Positions 23,177 through 36,364 of a stretch of DNA of 64,000 nucleotides are shown in pieces. The stretch is taken from contig JAGYXB010000664.1 in assembly GCA_022495005.1 (NCBI GenBank), positions 1 to 64,000 on the forward strand, given 5' to 3'. The DNA is from Rhyacophila brunnea (taxonomy: Eukaryota > Arthropoda > Insecta > Trichoptera > Rhyacophilidae). Position numbers and translations under genes: made by a program. The first letter of the stretch is position 1, and each line of letters opens with the position of its first letter. The notes under the pieces are model-generated. The model was not told the DNA's origin. It saw nothing but the letters and a program-made list of their open reading frames with translations, and searched no databases.

Positions 23177-23410
23177 CCGACCATGTCCAATCCTAATAGT
23201 ATCATATGGGCCTCCACTGGGTTGAGGTTTGTATTAACAGATTTTGTTTTTTTACGAGAAATGGATGTCAGCCACTTGCTCAACCTATTAGGTCCATACC
23301 CTGACTCACACACAAATTGAAAAACAATATATGTACTTGCCAGACCCAGGATTCGAACCTGAGACCCACGGCGTGATAGTCCAACGCTTAAGCCGCGCGG
23401 CCACCGTGGG
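23177..23410 (-). mobile_element. tRNA-derived SINE (family A)
   Basis: A copy of about 234 bp. On the minus strand the head has an A box (TGGCCGCGCGGCTTAAGCG) and a B box (GGTTCGAATCCTGGG). The body contains GGACCTAATAGGTTGAGCAAG and ends in TTAGGATTGGACATGGTCGG. It is nearly identical to 48102-48334. RNA polymerase III boxes and several dispersed copies support a SINE rather than a tRNA gene. Confidence 0.8.
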
Positions 23411-24420
23411 TGAATATTAATTATTGAGTATCAATAACACATCTCTTAAAGACAAATAAATCTGCACCGAATTGAATTTAATTTCTAAATAATATTGGTA
23501 TGTTTTCACACCAAATCAGATAATCATTCGTATCTTAATAATAATACGTGATAATAGTTTCCCAGTGGCAAAGACGCCTTACTCGGCGATTATTTTAGAC
23601 TATTTTAGAGCATACACTAATTTAATCATGATTTGTATATACATTATTTAATTAACATTAAAATCTAATTACAGGCAGTAAAAACAATATTTACCTGCAT
23701 GCATTTAAATAAGAAAGTGAGGTTTCCCGGAATTATAAAACATCGATGATTATTACAGCATTTCCACGCATTCAAAATCTAATCTAAGCAAATACGGTGA
23801 TGATGTCACAAATAATATTCCAAATTGTATGGGCGAAGAAGGCGTTTTGGTGTAGTTATCTCATTGATACTTGGAACAAAGAAACAGAGAAGTTTCGAAC
23901 TGTTACATTTTACAAGGGTAAGGGTAAATAAAATAAATTAACTATAAGAGCTTGATGCTCGCGACTGACAGGTTCGATCTATGATCATGCTTTTTGATTT
24001 GGGTTCGGTAAGGGTAAGGTGTATGCTGTCTACCTCTCAGTGTCGTGGTGCAACCATTTCCTCAATGAATTTTAAAATATCTATCGGACGTTATATATCA
24101 AATGTTCCGAAAAAATCAAGATAATATTAACATAAACGTATTTTGATATTCAATGTATTAAAAACATGTATATATTATTAAAAAAAAATGATAATAAAAT
24201 CAGAAGGCAATATATTGTGTAGGTACCTAAAGGTCAAACACTGAGTAGTAGGATTTCTACGGTTTGAAGCATCGACATATGTACAACGACTAACACAAGT
24301 TATTATCTGTCGGTATCTTATAAATATTTGATTATTCTACATATTATAAGACAATCACCAATATCACATATAAAAGATAGTCAGTAATAATGAATGAGTT
24401 GATCGCAAATTACATAATTA
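23411..24420. other. AT-rich DNA, no feature recognised
   Basis: I see no gene or repeat in this stretch. Confidence 0.4.
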
Positions 24421-24422
24421 TA

Positions 24423-24771
24423 TCGTCACTGTACAGGCCAAGTAGCGTAACCCTGAAATATCAAATTATTCAGGAAGTGAAAAAAACTGTCGGCATTGGA
24501 TTTACTTATTATTATTTTATTATAAATTGAGTGTTTTACTCTGTATGTACCCTGTGGCTTACGTGTAGAGAGGGTTACAGCATTTGGCTGGAATATTTTT
24601 TGTCAAGTTACAAATGGTTTAAAAAATAGTTTTGAATTATTTAGATGTTAAATATTTTTTTGGGATTTATGATACTTGGCCAGTTCGTGTAAGAGTATGC
24701 TATAAGTCCATTACCATAAAAATGTCAGTGATAAAAAGTGAGGGTTACGGCAGTTGGCCGTACAGTGACGA
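24423..24771. mobile_element. Inverted-repeat MITE at TA, 349 bp
   Basis: The ends are inverted repeats of about 31 bp: TCGTCACTGTAC(A)GGCCAA then a CGTAACCCT block, against the mirror sequence at the right end, with a few mismatches. TA flanks both sides (24421-24422 and 24772-24773), as for Tc1/mariner-type insertions. A sub-motif GAGGGTTACAGCATTTGGC recurs inside at about 24569. There is no transposase frame. Confidence 0.7.
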
Positions 24772-24773
24772 TA

Positions 24774-26365
24774 TTAAAAAGGGTATATGGAAAATGCATG
24801 CGCTAGTTTTCGAAAAAATATTCTAGTACCTTAAATTAGGAACGCGCTTCATGTAAAATAACAAAAAAAGACTACCCGAGTCCCCCTATAAAAATGGTAC
24901 ATAATCTAATCATTATTTATTTATGCGAAGGAAAATTTATTATTACTACAACTGATAATTAATGAAGTCATCCAAATGGCCAGAATGTCTTCTAAAACCA
25001 TGCTTTGTAAAATGTTCCCCATTATTTTAAAGAACCACAGCTATAGTATACGATTAATATGCACGTGTAATTTAATAATTAATGACTTTCAGTGCGAAAT
25101 GCGAATCACAGAATATGTCATCGACATTAATGTGTCGCTAGATTTCAAAATCAGCCAAGTCCACAATAGATGAATAGGACAAAAACAGCTTTTTGTTTTC
25201 TTAAATACACAGTCACAAGGGTGAATTTCGAGTATAGAATATTTAAAATTAATAAATTCCACATTTTGATAATGCTGAAATGTTAGAAAGCAGTAGTTCT
25301 TCAGCAATTCACAAAAAAGAAAAAAATACCTAAAGGTGGACTGTGATTTTGTGATTTTGAAATGTTGCACACAATTTAAAAAAAATAGAACTCCCCAGAA
25401 GACCCGTGCGCATTTCAGGCTAAATTCATTATTATCAAAGATGTATATGTAAATAAGATGTAAAGGTATGTGGACAAATAATTCATATTTATAAATGCCG
25501 TATATTTAGCGTAAAAATCACTTTCGGTAAAACTAGATTTGCCCAAGTGTGGACAGCCTTATAAAATGAGAGTTATGGGGAGATATGAGAAGAATAGAAC
25601 TAACTACATATAATATACTAAGTAGAAGAAAATTGGATGCGGATTTGTATGATTAAATACCGTCCATATTGTCATAATATAAGACATGGCTTAGACCGAG
25701 AAAATAAAAAAAACGTAAAATTCCAAATTCGTATTAGTCTCCCAATAAAGAAGGTCCGCTATTGAAAGGTTGCTGAATATTTAAAGCGGCACATTTTTAC
25801 ACGGCCAATCTCACAAAGAAAGGTGAAAGCCTCTGGACCGCAGGGATGCGATTCCGTAATATGACGTGTGCACCTACGCGCCGGTTGCCGGTATAATAAT
25901 CGGAGTATTCAGTACCTATCGGATATTTTTTAAAGACCACTCATTTTTTTTTTAATACAATCAATTATTTATTTACAAGCAGGTAGTTAGGTAGCTAGCC
26001 GGGGTTGCTCAAGTAAAATATACTAAAATTATATTTTTTGTATCAGTTGAAATGAATACCAAATTTGTTTTAATTGACTAGGTGTACTTGGTTACTAATC
26101 TATGTACAAAAATTGACGCGGTCTGTCTTGTCACAGGCATATATAAGTGGGTGGGCCAATTATGGCAGACCTAATACAATATAAATGTCTTACCCACCTA
26201 GCATCATTTTCCTTGCTGGACCTACTATTAACAGTCAGCCATTCTTCAACCGTGTGATAAAATATAAAAGCATCAACCGAGTAGGAAAATGAAATTAATG
26301 TCAGTCGATAATCGATCACACTCAGCACCGCGATTTCCTAACTATCGACTCGTGTGGCACCAGAC
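24774..26365. other. AT-rich DNA, no gene recognised
   Basis: No coding or repeat similarity was established. A GC-richer patch near 25800-25900 is unexplained. Confidence 0.35.
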
Positions 26366-26640
26366 GACATGACGTAATTGTGACGTCAGCCAATACACGC
26401 TCGAGGCATGCCGCCCAGCGCACAGTGCTCACCATAGATATTATTACGATGAAACACCTATATGTGTATGGTGACAATGAATAGCGCCACTGTCTGAGTA
26501 GCGTTATTTTCTCGAATGCTATTATCACTCCGGTAGTACGTCACAATGATGTCATATGACGTCATGTCGACCGGGCAGCTGGCACTCACAAGTTCTAACA
26601 TAGGGGGCCAGTACACCGTTCGCGATGACGTAAAACTACA
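26366..26640. promoter_or_regulatory. Cluster of CRE/bZIP-type sites, candidate regulatory element
   Basis: Six TGACGTCA-like motifs lie within 265 bp: TGACGTAA (26370), TGACGTCA (26381), GTACGTCA (26536), TGATGTCA (26547), TGACGTCA (26557) and TGACGTAA (26626). The block is richer in G+C than its flanks and not part of a repeat that I could recognise here. CREB, ATF and related bZIP proteins bind such sites. Function is inferred from motif density only. Confidence 0.4.
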
Positions 26641-27975
26641 AACACTAAATTCACTAGATAACTAAAATAATATTGTCTGGTTATGTTACAGAAAATAGAA
26701 GTCCACAATCAGAGTTCATACAATAAAGTGGTTAAAACGACAATCTTTAAATGTGATACCTACGCGAATAAAAATATACTTAATGTACATCAGACATTAA
26801 ATAAAAAAACACATTAATCCAAGTGGATCATATTCGGGTTCGATGTGACCAATGTATGTAAAAATTAATAATAAATAAAAATATACACGCATTTCAAACG
26901 AAATTCAAGTTTCAAAATTTTTTTTTTCAGCTTCATTTTCATATATTTAGGCTCTATCTACTGGCGAAAGTTTACTTCAACGCCTTTGGACGGGACAGTA
27001 AGTAATTAAAAACAGTATCTAAACGCAGTGCTTTCAGTGGGATATTGCCATAAGAAATAACGACATAAGTACTATATTATATAGTCGATTACCGGTATCG
27101 CAATCCCCAAATTGTGTGAGACCATATTTTTCATGAACCCCCTCCCACACTCATGGTAGGGTTCAATAAAGGATGGCCCCGGGATACAGCCTCATCAGGG
27201 TGGCGCACATACACAGACGGCGAGGCAACAAAGGGAAAACTCAAAGAATCGGCGGCCCATTCAGGTCTAATAACCCATTTACGTCCTAAAAAAGTAAAAA
27301 ACGACCGCATAGAATTGTGCGTGGAAATTTTTCAGGCGACATTTTTCTTCCTATAACAATTACGTTGAAACTAGACCTTCGGGGAAAATAGGGGTGACTG
27401 ATGTCGACGATTATGCCTAATTTACTCGACAATCATCGGACTCATTCTTTAGAAAATAGTAAATTTATATTCCAAGATTTTCATCCATTCCCATACCTTA
27501 TTCATTCATGATAAAAACGGGATATCGTTGGAAATATGCTGATATGCTATTATTGGAATATATCGAAAGAATTAGAATGTGAAAACATGCAAAAACAGAA
27601 AACAGTGTGTATTGTAAAAATTACAAGTTAATTTCGTCGCAATTAGATAGGACATGCATAGCTTCGCTTCGTTGGAAGTGAATTTCGTATTTTTTTCAAA
27701 AAGATTTTTCTGGTGGTTATATATTTCGCTGGGGTGTAATGTTTTTAAATTATGTATGCTTAATAAAAATGTTTTACAACAAAATTACGAACCTACCTAA
27801 AAATGGTAGCAAGATAATATAAAATGACAAAAAACCGCAAATAATTTAGAAAAAAACACTACACGTATAAAAGAGTGTAGTCAGATGTGTCTGCGGAGTT
27901 GGAAGATCAAGGTAAGAGAAAGAAATAGGTAAGATACTTATTTAATACCTCTATGTAAGATACATTTGGAAATTA
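26641..27975. other. Mostly AT-rich DNA, unidentified GC-rich patch
   Basis: A patch at about 27140-27270 is GC-rich and open on the plus strand (27153-27356), with no recognisable domain. It may be a transposon remnant. The rest shows nothing. Confidence 0.3.
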
Positions 27976-27978
27976 ATA

Positions 27979-28260
27979 GTGCTGGAGGCTTATATTCAGA
28001 GTTTCGTGGACAGTCGAATGGCCAAATCAGTCCATTATCATCAGCTAAATTCACATTCGAGACATCAAATTTTGGTCGTACGGCCCGCAGGGAAGATGAC
28101 TGAGAGGATGAGGAAAAGCTCCACGGATTTTACACTGACACTGCATGATGCTGAATATCGACAAAGGTGGTGTCAAACTGTGGAGAAAGCCGCCAGATGA
28201 CCAAATCATCCGGGTTATGATCATCAGTCAAAGAAGAGGTTAAAAAACTCGATCAGTTAC
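27979..28260 (+). pseudogene. Decayed 3' end of a LINE ORF2
   Basis: A 73-codon frame ends in a pattern typical of the C-terminus of insect endonuclease/reverse-transcriptase elements (ALTLHDAEYRQRW-type, here LTLHDAEYRQRWCQTVEKAAR, then stop). Only this tail remains and there is no reverse transcriptase core. Recognition is from family resemblance, so confidence is limited. Confidence 0.4.
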
Positions 28261-28302
28261 AATAGTACAAGGAAACGTATACATCGGTATGGAAGTATAA
28301 TA

Positions 28303-29151
28303 ATTGAGCGTAGTTATGCACAAAGCAGCCGAGCCACACAAACCTCAAACAGAGATAGAAGCACTTTTATGTAAATTGTGTTTCTTTAAATCAGGAAAGC
28401 CTCTGTATACTGTGTATACTTTTTGAATGATAGATATTATATATATATATATGATTTTGTATAACTTTTGAAGAGATAAAAGCATATAATCTATGAAATT
28501 TTGGTGTTTTAGCAGTCCAGGTGTTTTGAGTAAAATGATTTTTTTAGAATGTGCATTCTGCAGAATGCAGCCATCTCTTATTTTTGTAAGAAAAGTCTTT
28601 AATTTTAATTATTTTCTTTAAAAATAGCCTTCTAAGTTACTACTAAATTATTATGGGAATTGCAAAATTTTGAAAATAATTCGAAAAACTTGTAAATTAT
28701 GCATCAATATTTAGCTGCCTGGCACTATTTTTTATATGAAAAATCTGTATTTTATATTATATATAATAAAATGAAAAACATATAATGTAATTGAGAAAAT
28801 AACGTTTATTAATTGAATGTAGAAAAACATACCTTACGGTCACGATTTTAAAAATGTAAGTACAAATTATTATCATTTGGCTGCTTTTTGAAGAACGAAT
28901 ATTGCATATTTTTAGAACGCATTTATATGACATTTTTGTATGACAGCAGCTTGGTTGCTTTATGCAAATCGAAAATGTCATATTCTGCGATTTGCAAAAT
29001 CTTTAAAACGCATTTATATGAGATGTTTGTATGACAGCAGCTTGGCTGATTTGTGCAGAACGTAAAACAAGCGTGTGAGATTATGGAAATCACAATAACT
29101 CATTTTTTTCAAAATTGTGGCTTGGCTGCTTTGTGCATAACTACGCTCAAT
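28303..29151. mobile_element. Inverted-repeat transposon remnant at TA, 849 bp
   Basis: The terminal inverted repeats are about 36 bp (ATTGAGCGTAGTTATGCACA, then AAGCAGCCGAGCCAC on the left), nearly perfect at the right end (29116-29151). TA lies at both borders. Near the right end the sub-motif TTGG(C/T)TGCTTTATGCA is repeated three times (28945, 29040 and 29120). No transposase frame is visible. Confidence 0.75.
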
Positions 29152-29159
29152 TAATTATA

Positions 29160-30380
29160 TAGGAATATAATCACATATTATGCATATTTTCTTCTACAAA
29201 GTCTACAGATTGTTAGACAGCTTCCAAATATAGGTACCACGAATTTTTAACATTCGAACGTTATATATAGCATTCGGGTCGTTAAATGAAATCCTACCAT
29301 AGTGTAAATTCTGAGTGAACTTATAAATGATTGAATCAATTAATCAAAATGAATTCTAAACTAAGTAATATGACCATTGGATCTGTGATTATATAAAGTA
29401 ATTTGTCTGCCGATGACAGGATTAGAATCTGCCAGATAGTTTCCTCAGTTTTTTAGTATATAGGTACTTCACATAACGTTTCCAAAATATCTCAAGTTTC
29501 TAAGGAAAGTTAAATTCAAAATTTAGTGAGTTATTCGAAACGTGAATAGGTCTATTCAGACAAAGTCGAATTGTAGAATTAAAATCATTTTACTGTAGTC
29601 ATGTCGGACACAATAAAACTTTCAGAATACCCGACCATAAATAACCAGTATAAAGCACATCATTAGAGAAGATATGACTATTTGAGATATGCCTGAAAGC
29701 ATTTTTTATTATAGCCAAAGAGCGAAAAGGAAGCCGGCGCAAAAACAGAATATTATTTGAAGGCATCAATGAATTGATATAAAAAATACATAAACCTACA
29801 ACAGAAGGTGAGTTTTTCTCCAGGGCGTGAGAACTTTTTTACGTCAAAGGTTGAAATGCTCAAGCGAGTGGAACAATTTGAGACGTGGATATACGTTACA
29901 AGACGAAAATGAGCTGACGTAAAGGATCAAAAATGAAATTGACATGCCTTGTATTCTCACTACTATTAATAGGTAGGTACATACTCGCTATCTACACATT
30001 GCAAGTCGACTGTAGAAAGAAAAAATGACGTAATCCACACAAATAAAATTTTACAGGAGGCACAAAAACGTTTATGTTATGGTTTTCAGTAAAGTTGAAA
30101 TACAAAATAGATATATACGTGAAGTGCATGATAATTAACAATTTGGTTTTTATATTCCTAATCTGATATTAATTATTGAGTTAATTAAAAAAACCCAACA
30201 AGAATGATGGTGAAGTTGTTTTTCCTACTTCACTTTCACCTTCATTTTTTAAAGTTTGCCAGCAAAATGTGATATTAAATTGGCATTTGCAGCTTTCATC
30301 CTTTGGATAAAACGTCTATTTAGTCGTGTACAACCTTATTGTAAAAAAAGCCTATTTGAAAAAACTGAGGGTTACATACT
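29160..30380. other. AT-rich DNA, no feature recognised
   Basis: No gene or element is visible here. Confidence 0.4.
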
Positions 30381-30382
30381 TT

Positions 30383-31773
30383 TCTTCTTCTTTGTCTATA
30401 TCCGCCCCTTAACTGGAGCATATGGACACCACGCGGCGCCTCCAAGAATCCCTGTCGCTCGCCAGTCTTCTTGCTTCGTTCCAGGTCAAACCAGCATCCC
30501 GTAGCTCCGCCGTATACACTCTGTAGATTGTATTTAGCGGCCTTTCAGGTCGCCGGAATCCGGTCGGCTTGAAGAACAGGCAAGCCAGGTTGAAGTTCTC
30601 TTCTGGCATCCGCAGCACGTGGCCGAGCCAGGTCCAACGTAGCCTCTTCACTTTCAGCGTGATGAGAGGCTGCTTGGTGCGTTCTCTTATCTCCTCGTTG
30701 CTCCTAAAGTCATACCACCGCACACCCAGTATTTGTCGCAAACATCTGTTTTCGAAGCTCAGTATACAGTTGCTCTGAGCCTTCGTAAGGTGCCATGATT
30801 CGCTACCGTAAAGCAGCACCGTCAGAATGCAAGCGTCGAATAGGCGGCATTTGGTTTTGACCGAGTACAATCGTGAGTCCCAGACATTTTGCATCGAGTT
30901 GAATGTTGCTCCAGCCATTCCCATTCGGATAGCGAGCTCTTTCTGCAAAATGCCATCTCCCGTGATGTGTACCCCAGGTACTTGAAGCTGTCGACGCTCT
31001 CGATGTTTTGTCCATCGCTAATCAGAGGGAGATCTGGATCAGGACAGGTGCTATTGCACAAGACGTTGGTTTTCTTCGCATTGATTTTCAAACCAACGCG
31101 AGAGGAGTTGTTATGCAACCTGTCGATTGTCTCTTGAATGCCCTAGATTGAGTTGTCGAATAAGACAGCGTCATCGGCGTATTCCAGGTCGCATAGCTTC
31201 ACCGTGGGGGTAACAGGTATGCCTCGGTCGGGTGGTATTGACTTCCGTAGTATGAAGTCAAAGATAATGAGAAACGTTGCAAGGACACAACCCTGTCTGA
31301 CTCCGGTCGTGACCTCGAACCATTCCGTGACAGTGTCTCCAATTCTGACACAGCATTCGCTATTCTCGTGCAGGTTTTTGATTATGGCAATGATCTTGGG
31401 AGGGATCCCGTATGCCCCCAGTATCATCCAGAGAGAGGGGCGGTGCGGACTGTCGAAAGCCTTCTCATGATCCACAAAGCAGCAAGCCATCGGACTGTTC
31501 AGCTCATGGCTCTGCTGGAAAAGACATCGAAGGTTGTGGATTTGGTCTGCACACGCTCGACCAGGTAGAAACCCGGCTTGGTTTTTCCTGAGGACGTGCA
31601 TTATTGGGTCCCTTATTCTCATCAAAATGATGTTTGCCAAAATCTTTCCCAGAACACTGAGTAGCGTAATGCCTCGGTAATTGTCGCAGCTTAGAGGGTC
31701 ACCTTTTTTAAGAAGTGTGATGATTTCACCGTTCACCCAGTTCCTTGGGCAGCGCTTGAAGCGAGCAGCTTGG
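30383..31773 (-). pseudogene. RTE-like non-LTR retrotransposon, reverse transcriptase and C-terminal part, inactivated
   Basis: The minus-strand frames join into one protein. It begins upstream of KKGDPLSCDNYRGITLL, then QAGFLPGRACADQ, motif A CCFVDHEKAFDS, motif B TTGVRQGC, catalytic motif C LEYADDAVLF, then LKINAKKTNVL and SFKYLGY. A C-terminal region follows with LLYGSESWHLTKAQ, RLRWTWLGHVLRMPEE and a final SDRDSWRRRVVSICSS. The reading frame is broken by an in-frame TAG (31145-31143) and by a frameshift near 30965-30975. The 5' half with the endonuclease is absent. A (GAA)-type tail (30383-30397) follows the stop, as RTE-type elements often have. The clade is not certain. The 5' border touches the repeat at 31774. 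Confidence 0.85.
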
Positions 31774-32069
31774 ACGCATGCCGAACGAAATATAATTTGT
31801 CATATAAATCCAACATACGTCCATTTAATGTTCTGTTTATTGTTCTATTAGTAACACTAATAATATATTCATTGACATGTTTTCTTTTAAAAGTAAATGG
31901 CTAACGTTTTTAGTCATCTTTACACGATTTAAGAATTAGTACGCCCGTCGCCATCACGAAACAAAGTGACGCGTTTCCAGCTCGACGTTCTCTCTCAGAA
32001 TGCGAGCGAGACCAAAATTTCGTCGCGCCTATAGTTGAGAATTATTTGCCGTTTCACTGATGTATCACC
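31774..32069. repeat. Dispersed repeat R1, 5'-shortened copy
   Basis: Matches 42418-42734 and 50659-51018. Shared stretches include GCCGAACGAAATATAATTTG, TCCATTTAATGTT, TTGACATGTTTTCTT, AAAATTTCGTCGC and TTTCACTGATGTATC. It has no coding capacity and no inverted ends that I can see. It ends just before a TTAA (32070-32073), the site that carries an insertion in the 42.7-kb copy. Confidence 0.75.
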
Positions 32070-32074
32070 TTAAG

Positions 32075-32940
32075 TTAAAAAGCAAACGAAAATCCAATCT
32101 ACACATTCCACGGGGCGTACATACGATCATTTAAAACAAATTCCATATTTAATTATTGTCATAGAAAAGATATTGAATATATTCGAAGTGTCGTCTTATT
32201 TGATGACACGACAATTCTACGCATTATATTCTATACATTTTTAGAAAAATGGTCGGTGTATTAATAGAACAAGATTATTTATGAAAGTAGATACGACAGG
32301 AAAATGAAGCCGTATATTTTCCTGTGGAAAACGAAACCCTGCAACCGCTGTCGAGTTATGCGATACAATAAATAATGCCAAATGTCGATAAAAATAATAT
32401 ACAAACAGGAAGCCATATCGTATGACTGAAGATACCGAAAATACGACACAAGAGTAATTTAAAATATTTTTCATGGTTATCGGCGACAGGTTAGTGATAT
32501 TTTTGAGATTATGCTTGCGCAAACAAATTTACAAGATCGGTATGCATGTTCGTTTATTTATATCCTTGATCACGTGGCATAACTAATATATGAGTCGTAT
32601 AGTATCAAAAGTAAAACTGTCGCAAATATATCGAAATTTAACTAAGAATGCCAAATTATTCTTCTGACCATAATGTACGACTAGCAATTTAATATTCGAA
32701 TCAAAATCATCTGTGTGGTATAAAATTGTGATGGAAAATAGGGCTTGGTATCAGAATTAGAACTGTTCAATACTTTGGAAACAAAAGTAGAACTGTTGAA
32801 TTTGAATTGAATTTCTAATTTCTAAATGTAGAAACATATTTCATGCTATTATAACACTAAAAAACCCAACAAAACGTTTTTCGTCATTTTCTCGAAATTA
32901 TGAATAATGCACAGATCTACTTTTGATACTATACGACTCA
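32075..32940. other. AT-rich DNA, no feature recognised
   Basis: I see no gene or repeat here. Confidence 0.4.
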
Positions 32941-32944
32941 TATT

Positions 32945-33235
32945 ATCTAATATATAAAAATCAATATTTTTGTTTGTTTGTTCGTATTTTATGCGCTGCC
33001 ATACCGTTCATCCGATTGCGATAAAACTTTGTCAACTTATTGCTTGCACTTGCGCGCAGAGTATAGGCTATATCTTATATATAAAAATGAATGTCTGTCT
33101 GTCTGTCCCGTATGCGTTCCTATACCATTCATCCGATTGTGACGAAACTTTTGTCAGTTGTTATACGCACATCCGCAAAGGTAAATAGTAGATAATATAT
33201 GTATCCACGAAGCGACCCTGTGCGAAGCCGGGTAC
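32945..33235 (+). repeat. Helitron-like lepidopteran repeat, partial tandem copies
   Basis: Two related units (about 32945-33065 and 33078-33235) share TATATAAAAAT, runs of TTTG or TCTG, CGTTCATCCGATTG and AAACTTTGTCA. The second ends GCGAAGCCGGGTACTTCAGC. This layout resembles very abundant moth and butterfly repeats usually classed as non-autonomous Helitrons. I cannot see a clean hairpin-CTRR end, so the class is tentative. Confidence 0.45.
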
Positions 33236-33442
33236 TTCAGCTCGTGTAATATAAAAATTACATTAATTGTTATGGCTAGATTTCCAGCGTAGTGGTTCTA
33301 TATAGGGAATGGAAATTATTATTAAATTATCGATGAATAATTGGTAAGAAAATACTTTTGATCTCATCGCATTATGTCGATACGAGTCTCTAAAATAATC
33401 TCATTAAACGCACAAGTAATATGTACCTACTGATAGATAGAG

Positions 33443-33800
33443 CAATGATACTCAACCTTTTTTTTTCTTCGGGCCAAATACATATATTTGTAAAGTAACG
33501 CGGGCCGCATCACTACTGGTGACGAAAAAAATAATGAAACCCCCCCGTTTTTACAAAACATTTTTAAGATTTTAAAAATTATGCGTGTTTTTTTAAATTA
33601 ATCGTGTGCAATAGCAACACTCTTATACCAGATCTGATGTGGACCATAATGACAATCCTCTTCGGGTGTCACTAACTGTGCGTCAAAGTCGAAAAAATTC
33701 TCAAGATATACGAAATTCCTGATAATAAATGTGTTTCGGGCCGCACATAAAAGCTTAAAGGGCCGCATGTGGCCCGCGGGCCACAGGTTGAGTATCGCTG
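33443..33800. mobile_element. hAT-like MITE, 358 bp
   Basis: The ends are inverted: CAATGATACTCAACC on the left and CAGCGATACTCAACC read from the right. The flanks AGATAGAG and TCATAGAG agree at 6 of 8 positions, compatible with an eroded 8-bp duplication. The inside repeats GGGCCGCAT/GTGGCCCGC motifs. The minus-strand frame (33598-33804) has no transposase features. Confidence 0.65.
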
Positions 33801-33804
33801 TCAT

Positions 33805-36360
33805 AGAGGGCTGGCGGTGTTACACAAATTGTATTACACGTCAGCGGCGTTTTTCTTTGACGCATATGACGCAATGGATTCGTCAGAAGATTTAAAATGG
33901 GGGCTTGAAACAGTTCAAATAAGTAATAAAATTATTAAATAAAAACTAAGTTTTTTTGTTTTTAATCCTTTGGGGGTCGTCAGAATCATTCTGTACGTTG
34001 GACATCCACGTTCTTAAACCTGCTGTTGTTACAGGGGTTATTGACACAAGAGAAGATAATTAACGAGAAAGGCTCCATTTCATGGTACTTAGCTACATGG
34101 TAGTATATAAAACCTTTTCAGAGTGGTTTTTGAGTGAATGTGTTAAAAACCGACCTACGAAAAAGAGACTACAGAATTTTGATTTCCGGCAACCAAAATT
34201 TTCCCTCTCCAGGATTTGTCCACAAATTCACCACTTATACATATTGTTTTGTAATATAATCATCAGTCGTCTAAAGATCTTTTGAGTTAACCCGAATTTT
34301 TAAACTAATTGATTATCAATGATTTAATTATATATAATGAAAAGTATAGTTACAACAGTAAAAGCTTTTACAAATAGGTGGATAATATGTATATTCATTA
34401 ATCCTCTAGTAAATATTTTCACAAAAATGGGCTTAGTTCAGTAAAGCTTTGTAGGACCCATTTATAATAAAGTAAAATTTTAGGAAACTCTTTTATAGTA
34501 TAACGGAAACAAATAACGTGAAAACGGATAAGCCATGTTTAGGTACTGTGTTCGCATTATGACGTATATCAGTCCATGGCAACCTGCCATTAATTACTTT
34601 GGGTCGATGGCAATCGACAGCTGCCTGTCCTTTATTATAATTCCTGGCCTGAAAAATCAATATTACAATATAGACACGTGCCTCCACACAGGCATACAAC
34701 AATATACGTTTTAGCAATACAGGTTGATATTACGTATTGTGTTTAAAATATCTTCACTGGGCCGCCCACCCTTAACTAAAGGAAAACCAATTAATGAAGT
34801 GATGAACAGAAATAATATACGAAGAAACGTCAGATTATGAACAACAGAATAAATATTATTGCCCATAATAAGCAACCACGTTCAATCATTTATTTCCCTA
34901 ACAAATCGGATTGAAAACAAAGGAATATTATAAAAATATTGGGTTATTTAGACAAAAAAAAATGATATCCAAGATCTTGTCCAGATGGCGCGTGTCAAGC
35001 TCGAGTACCAAACGTGTGCTACGCCCATATAACGCGCTTCATTTGCCAGTGAAGTAGCTAGGGTACCTAATTAATTTTTTGAATCTGCATAAAAAACAAG
35101 CGCGAGTACGAGAACAAATGCCAACAACTCAATCATGATACACGGATACATGTAGTCTTGCCATTGTATAATGTTAGTGACAAAATTGACCTGCTGATCA
35201 GTTCATTACTAGTTAATTACCACATTTAATTATCATACCAATAGTATCTAATGGCAACGCGCTAAATGAGTTAACTGGCGCTTCGAGCTCGAAGCGGTCG
35301 TAATTCGTTTTGGAATGGCCATAAAAACGCCGCGTTATCGCCGCGCCCGGAGTCCGGCGATCGCTTGCGCTTGTCGCACGATAGGGGTAGCGCCGCGATA
35401 GCATGTGGACGGCTCAATGAGGTCACATGGACCTAGGATGCGGGAGAGTGTTTACGCGCAAATCAAATTGCGCCATCTAGACAAGGTCTAAGAATTAAGA
35501 AATGTCCCATAAACAAGCGACTAAACTACACAATAACTGATAAAAAAAGCAAAACGGAATAACAGTGTAGGTACTTAATTCAGAAGATTGAATTTTGACC
35601 ATGATAATTCAAGAGGGATATGTTCGACCGATAATATATATATTGTCACAGGGATTAAATTATGTGTACATGTAATAAAACCTTGATCGATGTATTTCCA
35701 CGTGGAGAGCCACCGGGGGATGATTTAAAGTCGAGGTTAACGGTATTTAATTAATAACAACAAAAACTAACAACACGTGGATTGGTACGAGTAGAACCAC
35801 GATTTAGTTTGTCAACTTTCATCAATTATTAGATTTAAACGGAAACCCAAATGGACGCACGTGGAATAGGAGGCATAACGCACAAGATAAAGAAATAATA
35901 ATTACATCTGAGGGTTAGATTGAGATCAAAATTTGTCACGAGGGTATGACTGAGCGGTACTGTGTGTCAGAGGATTATCGTCATGTTCATAGACGATGGT
36001 TACCTTGTTTTTCTTCAAAATTGTCATTACCGACATCTTTTTTACCAATGGCTTACAACCCATCGATGATCGGATTTCTTTACAGATTTTTTAAAACCAA
36101 AAATTGTTTTTAGTCATTTGTTTAACCTACCAAACACACATTCCAAAAAACAAGTAGTGAATTTTCCAGACACTGAACTCAAATTTTCCAACCTATACTT
36201 CACAAGCAAGCATTCAGCCACGTATAACATATATGTTAAAAGAATACTAAATCTGTATACCTATAAATTAGTTAATACAACCTCCACCCTGTGGAGGCTC
36301 ATAATATGATCATTTTAGGATCAAACATGGTCATGTAAAGTAATTTTGATTTAAATTATA
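33805..36360. other. No gene recognised; GC-rich patch at 35270-35410
   Basis: Mostly AT-rich. The patch at 35270-35410 is CpG-rich with GGCCATAAAA and GCGCCCGGAGTCCGGCGATCGC-type palindromic sequence and is open on the minus strand. It could be a conserved non-coding element. Nothing else is identifiable. Confidence 0.35.
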
Positions 36361-36364
36361 TATG

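Noticed and set aside
23340..23409. Apparent tRNA genes at several places
   Set aside because: A and B boxes belong to dispersed SINE copies with a common non-tRNA body; cloverleaf irregular.
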